NCBI GenBank assembly: GCA_033439765.1
Contig: JAULSN010000004.1
Coordinates: forward strand, 2,738,001-2,802,000
Origin: Lasiosphaeria ovina
Lineage: Eukaryota > Ascomycota > Sordariomycetes > Sordariales > Lasiosphaeriaceae
DNA: 64,000 bases
Reading direction: 5' to 3'
Made by a program: the position numbers and the translations under genes
The notes under the pieces: generated by a model
Database searches by the model: none
The model's input: the letters and a program-made list of their open reading frames with translations, nothing else
What the model was told of the DNA's origin: nothing
In this document: piece by piece, positions 44,059 to 53,899 of the stretch
Layout of the letters: each line of letters starts with the position of its first letter
Position numbering within the stretch: the first letter of the stretch is position 1

Positions 44059-46113
44059 TCATGCCTCGCCTTTCACTTTCCAACTCTTCCCATTCTTCTG
44101 TGCAATGGCGTCCCACGATGTCTTGATTTGGGCTCTTGAGCAATTCTCGTGTTCCGAGGCAAACAGCTCGATGACGCCGACCTTGGAAAGGTTGGGCTTA
44201 GACCGTATGAGATCCTTGAGTTGAACCTGCAAAGCCACCGACAAAGGTTGCGGTGGTTTCTTAGTTGTTGCGGCCCCCACCGCAGGCGTATGAAACGCAT
44301 CCGATGGTGCCGGGGGCGGCGCCATTGGAGCCGGACGCGAGTTCGAGGTGGGCTGAGGAATCCCGGGAGGAACAGAGGCAACCGGGTCGGCAGCCGGCAC
44401 AACTGCGGATGGTGTCGTCTCCCAGTATGCCGTTTCAAAAGGGTTGATAGCACAATGTTGATCCAGGGATTCTGTCCAGTCAGTTAATAAGCCACTAAAT
44501 TGGCAGCCTTGCTCCTTTAACAACTCACCCAGAATAACCTCCATCCGAAACTTGCACACATCTGGTACGCTGTTGAGCCGCTTATTATCCTCCCAGCAGA
44601 GGCCTGTGCTTTCGGGCTCCATGCCACCCGAAAACACCAATCGGGCAGGGGCGTCTTCGGAATCATCGATCAGGCTGTCAACGTCCGAATCGTTGTCGGC
44701 GTCCTCCTCCTCCTCCTCTAGGTCTTCGACATCTTCGCCGTCTTCTTCTTGCCACTCGGCTTCCGAATCATAATCGTAGTTCAAGGGCAGAATGTTTCGA
44801 GCAAGAGGGTTTCTTGCAACTTTCCGAAGACTCTTGACACCAGGAGGTAGACCGCTAATCGTACCAATATATGGTGGTCTCACGTCTTCTCTAAACTTCA
44901 GAGACTTCAGTGGCACTGTCTTCAGAGCGTCCCGGGTGTGGCGGATCTGTGTGTTCTGGGACTCTGTTGTGAGATCGACGGGTGTCGAGGATGAGTCGCC
45001 GTACTCGGCCATAATCTTTCTGACAGAAGGGTACACTCTTCCACGTCGAACCGGGAATGGAATCTGAAGGGCATCCGATGGGTTGAATGCCCCTGGTATA
45101 AACTCTCCTCGCTTGCCTTCAAGGTACTCGTCAAGGATTTTAGATTTGGCGTCTCGAGTCTCGTCGTCCATTCCGAAAGGGCTACTGGCGAGGGTGACAT
45201 GGTCCTTGACAAAGAAAGGCTGGAACATCTGTTTATAAACCGAGATGTCCTTCATCGCAGCCTTCGAAGACGTTCCGGCCGAGCTCGAGTCGTCGACATT
45301 CTCGAGTCTAGGTTGTGGTCGCACCTTTCCAGGGGTGAAGGGAGCCACCTTAAACAGGTTGGTCAACTTCATCTGGTTGCCTGCCTTTTTCGCCTTTCTG
45401 GCTTCCTCCTCCTCCCTTTCCCGCTTCTTTTTCTCTTTCTCATCAGCAAGCCGTTTCTTTTCCGCTTCCTTCTCGGCAGCTTTTGCGGCTCTGAGTTCGG
45501 CCTTCTGCTTCTCAGCCTCCTCCTTCTCCCGCTTCTTCTGCTCACGCAGTTGCTCACGCAGTTCACGCTCCAGCCTGCGGGCCTCGTCTGCCTTGATCTT
45601 TGCTGCCTTCTCCTCCTCCGACAGCCTCTTCTTTTTTACAGGTGGCTCGCTGGTCGAAGACTTGGGAGCCGCTGCTTTGCCTGTTGTTGTGGTCGTTATT
45701 GATGACTGAACTGGTAACGTATTCGTAGCTAAAATAGGCACTGTGATTATGGGATTGTGGCTAGAGGCTCGGCTTGGTGTGGGATTCGGGGATGGCGTAT
45801 TTTGGTCTAGTGGGCTGCTTCCAGACTCGGTCAGGCCAGCGTTGCTTTTGACCGGCGAAGAGGCATTGCCGGGCGCATTAGTTGAGAATACATTCTCTTC
45901 TGTAGCGAGATAAAAGGTTAGCTCTGGCTCGTTTTGTAAATGCCCGATCAGCAAGGGCTCACAAATCTACTTACTGTCGCTCAAGGAATTCTCTACGTCG
46001 CTGCCGTGGGCTTTGGCTGAAAAATCTTGGGATTCGCTAGTCGTCGGTTGCAAGTAGTCCATAAGGTTTCTCTTGCGCCCTGACGAGTCCGCCGACGTAA
46101 CAAAACGAGGCAT
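44059..46113 (-). CDS. RLF2: Chromatin assembly factor 1 large subunit (CAF-1 p150 / Cac1 / Rlf2)
   Basis: Exons 46113-45975 and 45899-44059 on the minus strand give 659 residues. The 75-nt intron (GTAAGT, GCTAAC, ACAG) joins SLSD to KENVFSTN. Parts in order: a Ser/Thr-rich N-terminus whose RKRNLMDYLQP resembles a PCNA-binding stretch; a long Lys/Glu/Arg helix (KER) at about 130-220; KLTNLFKVAPFTP, a conserved block; MFQPFFVKDHV; KFREDVRPPYIGT; an acidic ED region at about 420-460 (EEEEEDADNDSDVDS); and a C-terminal winged-helix domain in the last 70 residues. Family role: deposits H3-H4 behind the replication fork with the p60 and p48 subunits. The domain order is complete. Confidence 0.94.
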
Positions 46114-47838
46114 CGCGAAGACCACACCGTCGTGTCCGCGCGTGGGCTAACGTCGCGGGGCAGGGCAAGTGGGAATGCCGGGATAAGGGGATATCAAAGA
46201 AAGCGGGAATTAGCACATTAGAGGATTAATCGTGCCACAAGGTGGTGAAGAAAACAAGTTCGCTGCTCCCCTTTGCTGCGATTGAAGATGCGTTGCGGGA
46301 TGCGGAGGGTGAGTTCAAGGTTGCTTTGGGTCGGTGGAGTGATGCAGAAGCGATTGGTAAATGGAGAAGCAGAAATTGACAGGGGAGACGCGTCTTTGTC
46401 GCGCGCCCTTTTAGTCCGCATGCACCCTGGCCAAATTTCGCGTCTTTACGGATTACTATAGTACACTACTACAGCCACTTAATTGTGGCTTGGCCTAATC
46501 CCTCTTAAAGTGTGGCTGGGTTTAGCTTGCCCCAGTCCATCCCCATAACGGCAAAGAGCTGAGGAACTGGAGGTTGAGGCCCGTGCACAATGTGCTAAAC
46601 AGCGAGCCTCCTCCGCCAGTCCGCCGTTGAAACTTTCCTTTTGCACGGTACCGAGTATGGAATTTAACGGATTCTTACTGAATACAATGACTAAAAAGAT
46701 TATTTGCATTTTCAACGCTTTTGGGCTTTGAAATTGATGCGAAACAGAGTACCTCTCAAGATTACCGTGACACATAACTGTTCTGTACAGTACATGGCAG
46801 GGCACTGTACGGAAATGATACCACCAACAAGTTACAACTCCTACAGCAGTAGCGTATTGCAAGCCTACTAGTAGCCCACCCGCCCTTTAGCGACACCTTT
46901 GTGGATACACAAAATGCAAACTTAACGCAAGGTCCCTCGTCATGGTGGTCGATCCCCCTCAAAAAGGAGGGCTACAACCAGAGGAACAGGCCCGAGCCAA
47001 TGGAAGCCGGCATTCTGAACACGACCTGGAAGCAGCAAGCGGTCCGAACATGGAAGCTCGGCCAACAAGGTGCGACGGTATCCAGCCAATCACACCCCAA
47101 ATTGCGTCCCCTCTGTGCCTTCTATAACGACGAGGTGATATAGACGAAACCAACATTTGCCCCTGTACTCGGGTTTCCTAGCGGATGCAGGAAACAGGTT
47201 CTGATGGGTTGGTCCCTGCTTGGTACACTATGTATCGCAACCCTGAAATTCGAACCTCACGGTTTCGGAGACGGAAAAGCTTTCTTAGCAGAAGATTTAT
47301 TCCGTCGTCATTGTCGTCATGCGGGACGCATCGAGCAGTCACTGTCCGAGTCTGAGACACCGACGAAAATCTTTCAATACGGTGGGACTGGCCCTGTTGC
47401 GGACTAAGCGTCGCCATCAGCACGCAACGATGAGAGCTTGGTGAACGCATTGTATGTATTGGCTCCTTGAATTTCTTGGCCGATGGCCGAGCTCGCAATA
47501 CCGGGTATGGTAGGAATACATATTTCCCCACGACGGAGTGAAGGCCTCCACAGTGAGTTCTCGTGCCACGATGCTTGGATGCGAAGGTATTCGCAAGGAG
47601 CACCACATGGGCAAGACTATAAATGACAAAGAGGGAATTGATTGGACCACCGAAACTGGTATATTATACTGCCGGAGCGAGTTGAAAAAGAAGCCGCATC
47701 CAAAGACAAGAAACTGAAATCGACCCAGCGCCAGAAGATGCGGTGTGGTTGAGTAAAACATTAAAAGAGACGACAACCGTATTCGAAGTCGATCCAGGGC
47801 ACCAGCCCTGCCGCCCCGGCTGCTCCAGTATTATCCTG
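46114..47838. other. Intergenic, about 1.7 kb
   Basis: The promoter side of the CAF-1 gene is at the left; at the right is the 3' flank of the Ser-rich gene, both on the minus strand. ORFs to about 140 codons show no motif. I see no gene or RNA. Confidence 0.5.
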
Positions 47839-48978
47839 TTAATCAGGATTTGCGATATACAATCGGCCCGCAGAAGAAAGAGTCATTGTTCGTTCGTCCA
47901 CACTGCCTCGCCTTTTGAGGTCGTCGGAATTCTTGACACTCTTCTCTCGTGTCACGTTGGCATGCAACAAGCTCTTCGCGGCCAGACGAGACGCATTGGA
48001 ACCGAGATCGGGAACGTTGTCTAGTCGCTCGGCGCTGCTTCCGCTGCCGAAGCTTCTCGCTTTTCCGCTGGCCGAATCATCCTCAGCGAGGGCCAGTTCG
48101 CCCTCCTTGTCCTCAACTAGAGAACCTGACCTTTCCGGGGTGTCGCCCGGGCTCCACCTTCTGCCCCCGCTCAAAGAATTCGAGGGGCCGATGCCGCCGG
48201 AAGAGCGGTAGCCCATTCCCCTCCTCCCGCTGGCGGTGCTACTCCGGCTGGAGCTGCCAGTCCTGCGGTGTTGTAACCTCTGCATCGTCAGGTCGTCATC
48301 ATCGCTGTCCTCGCCTTCCACCTCTGTCGCACTGAGCCGCAGGGGTACGCCTCCCACCCCGACGTAATTACTGTCTGGGGAGTACCCGACTACAGCCGGC
48401 TTGCCATGGTGACGAATCTTAGCAGCCACCTTCCCACCCGCAGAACTGAGGCCTGTCGACGTCCGTCCATTGCTGGAAACTTGTCCGAAGCCCAAGCCTG
48501 TGTTTGACCCCACCACCTCAAGATTAGCCCGCATCTTGGCAGCGCGCTTGTTCGCTAACAACCTAGGGTCCTCGGGTTGCGCGCGATCACACCATACTGT
48601 AGCTTTCTGCTTCCTGAGAAGAGCCACGTAACTGGTAGGTTGGGGAGACCCAGGGGCACCGCCGGATCGGCTCGATGTTGATCGCCGGATATCGATCGTC
48701 GGTGAAGTCCTGTATGCTGCGGGCGGTGCCATCGTGTTGCCGCTCGAAACGGTGCTGAAGGTGTTGATGCTGGGTGACCGCCGCTGGTGGTTCATCTGCG
48801 GTTGTACGAGATGCATCTGCATCTGCCCCTGCGCATAGTGGTTGGCTGGGGGATGCGGCGCCTGATTCTGAAGCGGAAAGGTGTTCGACGACGTTGTCCG
48901 CGTGCGGCTGTGTGTGTATAGAGCGCTGGCTGGAGGCTCGATGGGCGGTCGCCGGCGAGCATATTGAGGTTCTATCAT
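47839..48978 (-). CDS. Ser/Arg-rich conserved fungal protein, unknown function
   Basis: A single exon of 379 residues from the first ATG (48978, MIEPQYARRRPPIEPP); the frame is open from a TTG at 49017. Most of the protein is Ser/Pro/Gln- or Ser/Gly-rich and probably disordered. Two blocks look constrained: SYVALLRKQKATVWCDRAQP plus EDPRLLANKRAAKMRANLEV at about 118-160, and KPAVVGYSPDSNYVGVGGVPL plus RLSATEVEGEDSDDDD at about 188-225. The end also looks conserved (SAGRLYIANPD). It resembles proteins I know only as hypothetical in Sordariomycetes; signalling or cytoskeletal roles would be guesses. The long uninterrupted frame and the ordered blocks support a real gene. Confidence 0.78.
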   Translation of the reverse strand: MIEPQYARRRPPIEPPASALYTHSRTRTTSSNTFPLQNQAPHPPANHYAQGQMQMHLVQPQMNHQRRSPSINTFSTVSSGNTMAPPAAYRTSPTIDIRRSTSSRSGGAPGSPQPTSYVALLRKQKATVWCDRAQPEDPRLLANKRAAKMRANLEVVGSNTGLGFGQVSSNGRTSTGLSSAGGKVAAKIRHHGKPAVVGYSPDSNYVGVGGVPLRLSATEVEGEDSDDDDLTMQRLQHRRTGSSSRSSTASGRRGMGYRSSGGIGPSNSLSGGRRWSPGDTPERSGSLVEDKEGELALAEDDSASGKARSFGSGSSAERLDNVPDLGSNASRLAAKSLLHANVTREKSVKNSDDLKRRGSVDERTMTLSSAGRLYIANPD

Positions 48979-51900
48979 GGTCTCCACCAAAGGCGAGGCG
49001 CGGGAAAGCGAGGACAAGAGCCCGCCGCAAGTAGTCGATTTTATTCCTTCTGTTTATTTTTCTGCCCGCTGAAAAGCAGCGAGACGTGCACTCGGTCGTG
49101 TGTGTGGTCTGCGGACGGAAAAGTAAAGTAGGCGACTGTTTTGGAACAACCCGAAATCGCAGACAACCAGTGCTGGAGGACGGTGACGCCGACAGCCGTC
49201 GGTTGGCAATTGAGCGACGCTGCAGAGAAAGAGGAATTAACGTAGTGGCGGACGTCTTGTGTCGCCTGGCGATAGCCGAAAAAAGTAGTGCAGGCGTCGT
49301 ATCCAGTAACTATCCGAGTTCTTCAGGTATGAGGTGAGGCCGAGAGAAAGTCGTGGGACGGGGGAGAAGCAGCAAGCGGGACGCGGTCTGTTCAAAAAGG
49401 GCAGAAGCTGAGCGAGGTTCAACCCAGGCCTGGCGCTTCCCACGTTGTCATGCCCTGTTTAGTCGAACCCCCCTGGCCGATGATGCTATGATGTGGAGCT
49501 GATCCAAGCGTCTGTCGGTTAGGTTGCAGCTGGACTGCCCTGTCTACTGCAGGGAATTGAAAGGCTCTGGACGCTCTAAAGGCGGGATCTGGTCTCCCTT
49601 TTCGGAATGAGCCCCCAACCAAGGCCCAAGTGCTTAAACCTCAGCTGATGAAATGAACAAGGGAGGCACCTAGTCCATCGGGTGTTACCTTCCCAGGCGC
49701 TGGATGTGATATTCCTCGTTTCTTCCGCCTTTTTGCTTTGCGCCGAGATGGATGCGGTCTCAAAGCGTCGATACTAGCAAGGAGTGCCCGAACTCCGTGC
49801 TGCGGTGCAAGGGAAGCCGGAGACGCGGGGGGATATTGCGGTGGGCAGTCTCGAGGCGGGATCGATGTCTGGCCCAATGCCGAGATTTGACGGAGTCCCA
49901 GATAGGAGAAGCTTCCTTTTCTTCTTGTTCTATTTCCTCGGCGAGTGGCGGACTGAAAGCACCCCGCGACACAGAGTTTCGCAGTACGCTTTTATCAGTG
50001 CGAGCTAGTATCGATATGCAGCCACAAGCACTCCATACTATTTATCATGGAACCAGCCTAACGCAATGGTCGCTACAAAAGTGCGTTGGGTTTCCGGTAG
50101 GTATTTGCAACGTCGCAGGCGGGGCGGTGCTGCCGACTTGGGCGGATCAATTGCCAACCACAGAGCGGAACAGGTCCTTCACTTGTTGTCCAGCCTGAGC
50201 AGGATGGCAAAAGGCTTCGATGCTGATGGTCTTGAAGCTCCGCCGCCGTTGGCGATGATCCTTCTTCCTCCAAAAGAGCATTTTATGCCACCGACTGGCA
50301 AACCTCCATGGTATGGAGGTTGGTATTTGGCTACGGCACCGCTCGAAACTAGGGGCCAAAGGCACAGCAACGAGCATCCGCGCAACGACAACGACTCTCA
50401 AACGGCGCGGCAAAGCGCACTGGACTAACACCTACCCTAGCACCTACCGTCACTTACACTACAGTGCCCGGCGTGTGCACATACATGCAATGCAGATTTT
50501 AAGATGCCTTGTGGAAACAAAGCCCGGCTCTTGCTTGGTGGCTGTCAATGCTAGGCAATATCGCGCGGAAGCTCAGAGCAGAGTTCCGTCCGGATAGGTA
50601 ACTTTACACATGCCCAGGCCGGGCATTGGGGATCGGAAAACCATCCCGAGCCTTGCGGCCCATCAGGTTTCTTTGCCGCCCACAGCTCGCGCATGTCAGC
50701 GTTTCGACGAGTCGGTTGGTGTTTTGTTTGGGCGAGGGGTGCGTCGAGCGCCGCAACCCCTCGCTTCACACCATGCTAGGTGCTCAAGACTCTCTTCTCA
50801 TTCGGCCGAGCGCGCTGGGTGCTCAAGCACACATAAACAACCTAATTCAGCGTTGCTGGGGGCTGACGCCTTCCGCGTCCCTGGCCAAGACTGTTTATTT
50901 ATGGCTATCACGCCTCGAAGAATTTGTATCCAAGCTTGCGATTGGCTTTGTCTTCTCGTGGCATCCATCTGGGCAAGTCACGACGAGTGGATGGATATGG
51001 ACGCTGCCACGCGGCCAACCCCGATCAGTGCTTTCCTTTCAGCTCCATCATGTGGATTGATGACAGACAGAGCACGAAATATTGATTCGATGCACGCATG
51101 AAGTTGGCTGCAGGCTCGACCTGGAACCATTGGAACACCCAACAGACTGCTCAGTTATCAATTGGTTGCATCTCAAGTGCTACAGTATCCCATTATCAGT
51201 ACGTACCACTTATGCGGGGTGAAAGCTCCTCTCGCGGTGTTCGCCTCATTCATCCGACGACTGCCCGACCGTCAACTCCGTAAGGCACCGACAGAATAAC
51301 AACCAAGACCCCGGGGCTTCCTCGTCATGTGGGGCCGGAGACAAGCACCGCCCTGGATCACAACAAAGTCCCTCGCGTGATTTGAAGGTCATTTGTTTTT
51401 CCCTCAAAAGCTCACCCGCCTCGCGTCTCGCGCACGACCAGGAACAAGAGTTAAAAAACCCTGCCGAGGCCGGCCGTCAAAGGTGCTTATAATCACAGCT
51501 GGGATTCCGGGCACTGTTCGCACCGAGCGGCATCTGTCCAGCATCGCCAATCGCTGTCCGACTTATGTCCCCTTTGAGATGAACGAAAGGCCGCCCATCA
51601 GGATGATGTAGTGTAACGATTGGCGCAGGCACCATTCCCGCGGGAAGGCCCAGCTTTGGTGAGTGACGTTGCTTCCGTGCCTGGGTGAAGCCGAGTTGGG
51701 GAAAAGGGGCGACTCGACACTGGATGGTACCAAGTAAGCATGAGGGTTCGGAGCACTCCGAACTTGTTGTGTGTATGCACTGTACGAAGTATTTGTATCT
51801 TCGGAGAAGGTCGGGGCGGGAAGGAACCTGACTGGCCCGAATCTTCCCAGACTGCCGCCGACTGCCGCGTCTGTGTTCTCGTCACGACTATGAGCCGTCG

Positions 51901-52291
51901 AGAACTCGACGGTGCGCCTCCGGCAGCCTGGGTAGCTTCTCAGAATGTGTCTAGTTTGCCGTAGGGTGCCGTGTCTACGGCCTCGCGAAGTCAGCAGCAA
52001 GTCATACATAGTATATACCTTTCCTATCTTCCGTCCAACAAACCCCTACCAAAGTCTTGAACCTCTACCCCTGGAGACCCCCACCAATCCTCACATACAT
52101 TTGGCAAAAAGTTGGTGTGTGAGGATTGGTAGAGCCGATTTTGCCAAGAGTCTGGAACCTCGACCCTCGGTGCCCCTGGAGAACGATCCAGGCTTTTTTT
52201 TCCAGCTCCAGGCGGACGGGCGGACGGACTGGTCGGAAGCATAACTACCTTACCTTGGTAGGCAGTTCTAGATAGATAATAGAGGCAGCTT
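48979..52291. other. 3.3-kb gene-poor region
   Basis: ORFs up to about 160 codons occur on both strands, but I found no family motif, consistent splice model or codon bias. A promoter for the Ser-rich gene must lie at the left end. A CTCACA-type inverted pair occurs near 52092 and 52118. No tRNA was found. Confidence 0.5.
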
Positions 52292-53293
52292 TTGCTACTC
52301 ATTCTTACTTCTGACTGGTCCTACCAGTACGATACTAGTACTGTAACTCTTGATGCATATATCATCATAGTCCTCCTGGGCGATGTCGGCGAGGCCGCAC
52401 TACTGAAATTGTTGGGAGGCAAGGCCATGAGCCTGATTGGAACTCATCTCGCCCATACCGCGCCCGCCTTCACAGCCAAGATCGGGTTTTTTGCTGTCAA
52501 GAACGCGCTCGCAACAGCAAGCGCCGCGCCGTCTCTAAGCGTTGTAATCCACGTCCTCAAGGATGGTGGCACCGGCGTCTTCAAAGCAGGCCAGGCTTAC
52601 AACACGGAGCTCGATGCAGCCACGGCAGGCGGGGAGGTCTTGGCGCCGCTCCGCTCCGAGCTGACAGAGGACTAGCTGTGCGAGATCGTGGCCCTCCTCC
52701 TAGCCATCCGGTACTACCGCGGCCCGGGCCACGTCGACAAGGCCGGCAGCCTCAACACCGAGTTCTACCAGGCCGAGTGGTGCCAGAATGCCGACTGTCC
52801 CGCCAAGTGCTACGAATTTCAGGGGCTCCTCGGCGAGGCCATTGTCGACAAGTCCCCGTGCCGCAACTGCGGCCATCCTGCGTATTCGCACCGGGCCCCC
52901 AAGACAGTCAACACCGACTGGATCCTGCGGGCCATGGTCCACGAAATCTATCCTCTCCTCCAGCACCGCTTTGTCAAGGGAAAGCACAAGACGGACGTCT
53001 AGGCGACCGAGTACTACGCGCACCCGGACTGCCGCTGCTTCGACTTCAATCTCGCCGGCGACGGGAGATGCGTCTGCGACTACAAGATGTCGGGCTTCTC
53101 GAGCAGCAGCGGCCGGCACAGGAGGTCTGACCAGATTCTCCTGCACGAATGGAAGCCCATCATCTACGGAATCGTGCTGCTGGCAGAGCTGAACTCGGAA
53201 GAGTCCCAAGACATAGAGCCTGAGCTTGAACCCGTGGTCCGGTTGGTCGTCGGTTGGGTTGGACGTCGTCCGCCGTGGGATTTCTCTCAGTAG
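52292..53293 (+). pseudogene. Cys-rich zinc-ribbon-like gene with two in-frame TAG stops
   Basis: One plus-strand frame stays open from about 52292 to the stop at 53293 except for TAG at 52673-52675 and 53000-53002. All three pieces read sensibly: a hydrophobic/alanine-rich N-part (GDVGEAALLKLLGGKAMSLIG), a middle part (CEIVALLLAIRYYRGPGHVDK, then CQNADCPAKC and CRNCGHPAYSH) and a C-part (CRCFDFNLAGDGRCVCDYKMSGF). Cys pairs spaced CxxC/CxC suggest zinc binding. Both stops fall where Gln (CAG) would fit. No good intron removes either. No ATG opens the frame before about 52427, so a 5' exon is missing or lost. Function not recognised. Read-through is possible but a recent pseudogene is simpler. 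Confidence 0.6.
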
Positions 53294-53899
53294 CAGGGAG
53301 AGTTATTGAGCAAGAGTAACTAGGTAGGTACTAGGTAGGTACTAGGTAACAAACGGTTACACATGATTCCAGGCATGTAGTTATAGTTCAGTTTCGTATA
53401 AGTAGTTATACCATTAATAGCTTTTGAAAAGAAAGAGTTACTTGACTAAAAGACTCAGCGGTACTAAACATATGTAATGGTCTGCGGTTGCTGAGATAAC
53501 TCGAATCGGGCAGCTAATAAGAGAGACGGTGAAGAAAGAAAGCATGGTCCACTTTTTCTCCACGGCACTGAAGCCTTCAGCCCTGTAGCCTCACCGCCTA
53601 ACTGACTATGGAGTGGAACCCCGGGGAGCTTGTGAATTGGGTGATTTGGTACTAACCTTTTAGGGAGTTACTTCCATTGCGCTCAAAGCCTGAGGTGCTA
53701 GGAAAACTTGGACGACGGCAACCCAAATTCTTGGTGTTGAAAGAAAATTCCACCCGACTTGTTTTCACTGTCAAAGCCGGATCCTCGACGAGCGCTCGAA
53801 ATGCAGAGACCTCCCCGCCTGATCGTCTCGTCTGTTTAACCTGTTGTTATTCGTACGGAATACGCTTCAATCGCTTCCTGCGCGGGGCAGCTTGACGTC
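53294..53899. other. Intergenic, about 0.6 kb
   Basis: The left part has CTAGGTAGGTA repeats at 53321-53347. The right part holds the promoter and leader of the SPX-EXS gene. No other gene is seen. Confidence 0.55.

Noticed and set aside
52600..53010. Introns that would remove the two TAG codons in the Cys-rich gene
   Set aside because: Near the first TAG there is an AG acceptor and a CTGAC, but the only donor nearby is GTCTTG 40 nt upstream; near the second no donor/branch set keeps the frame.
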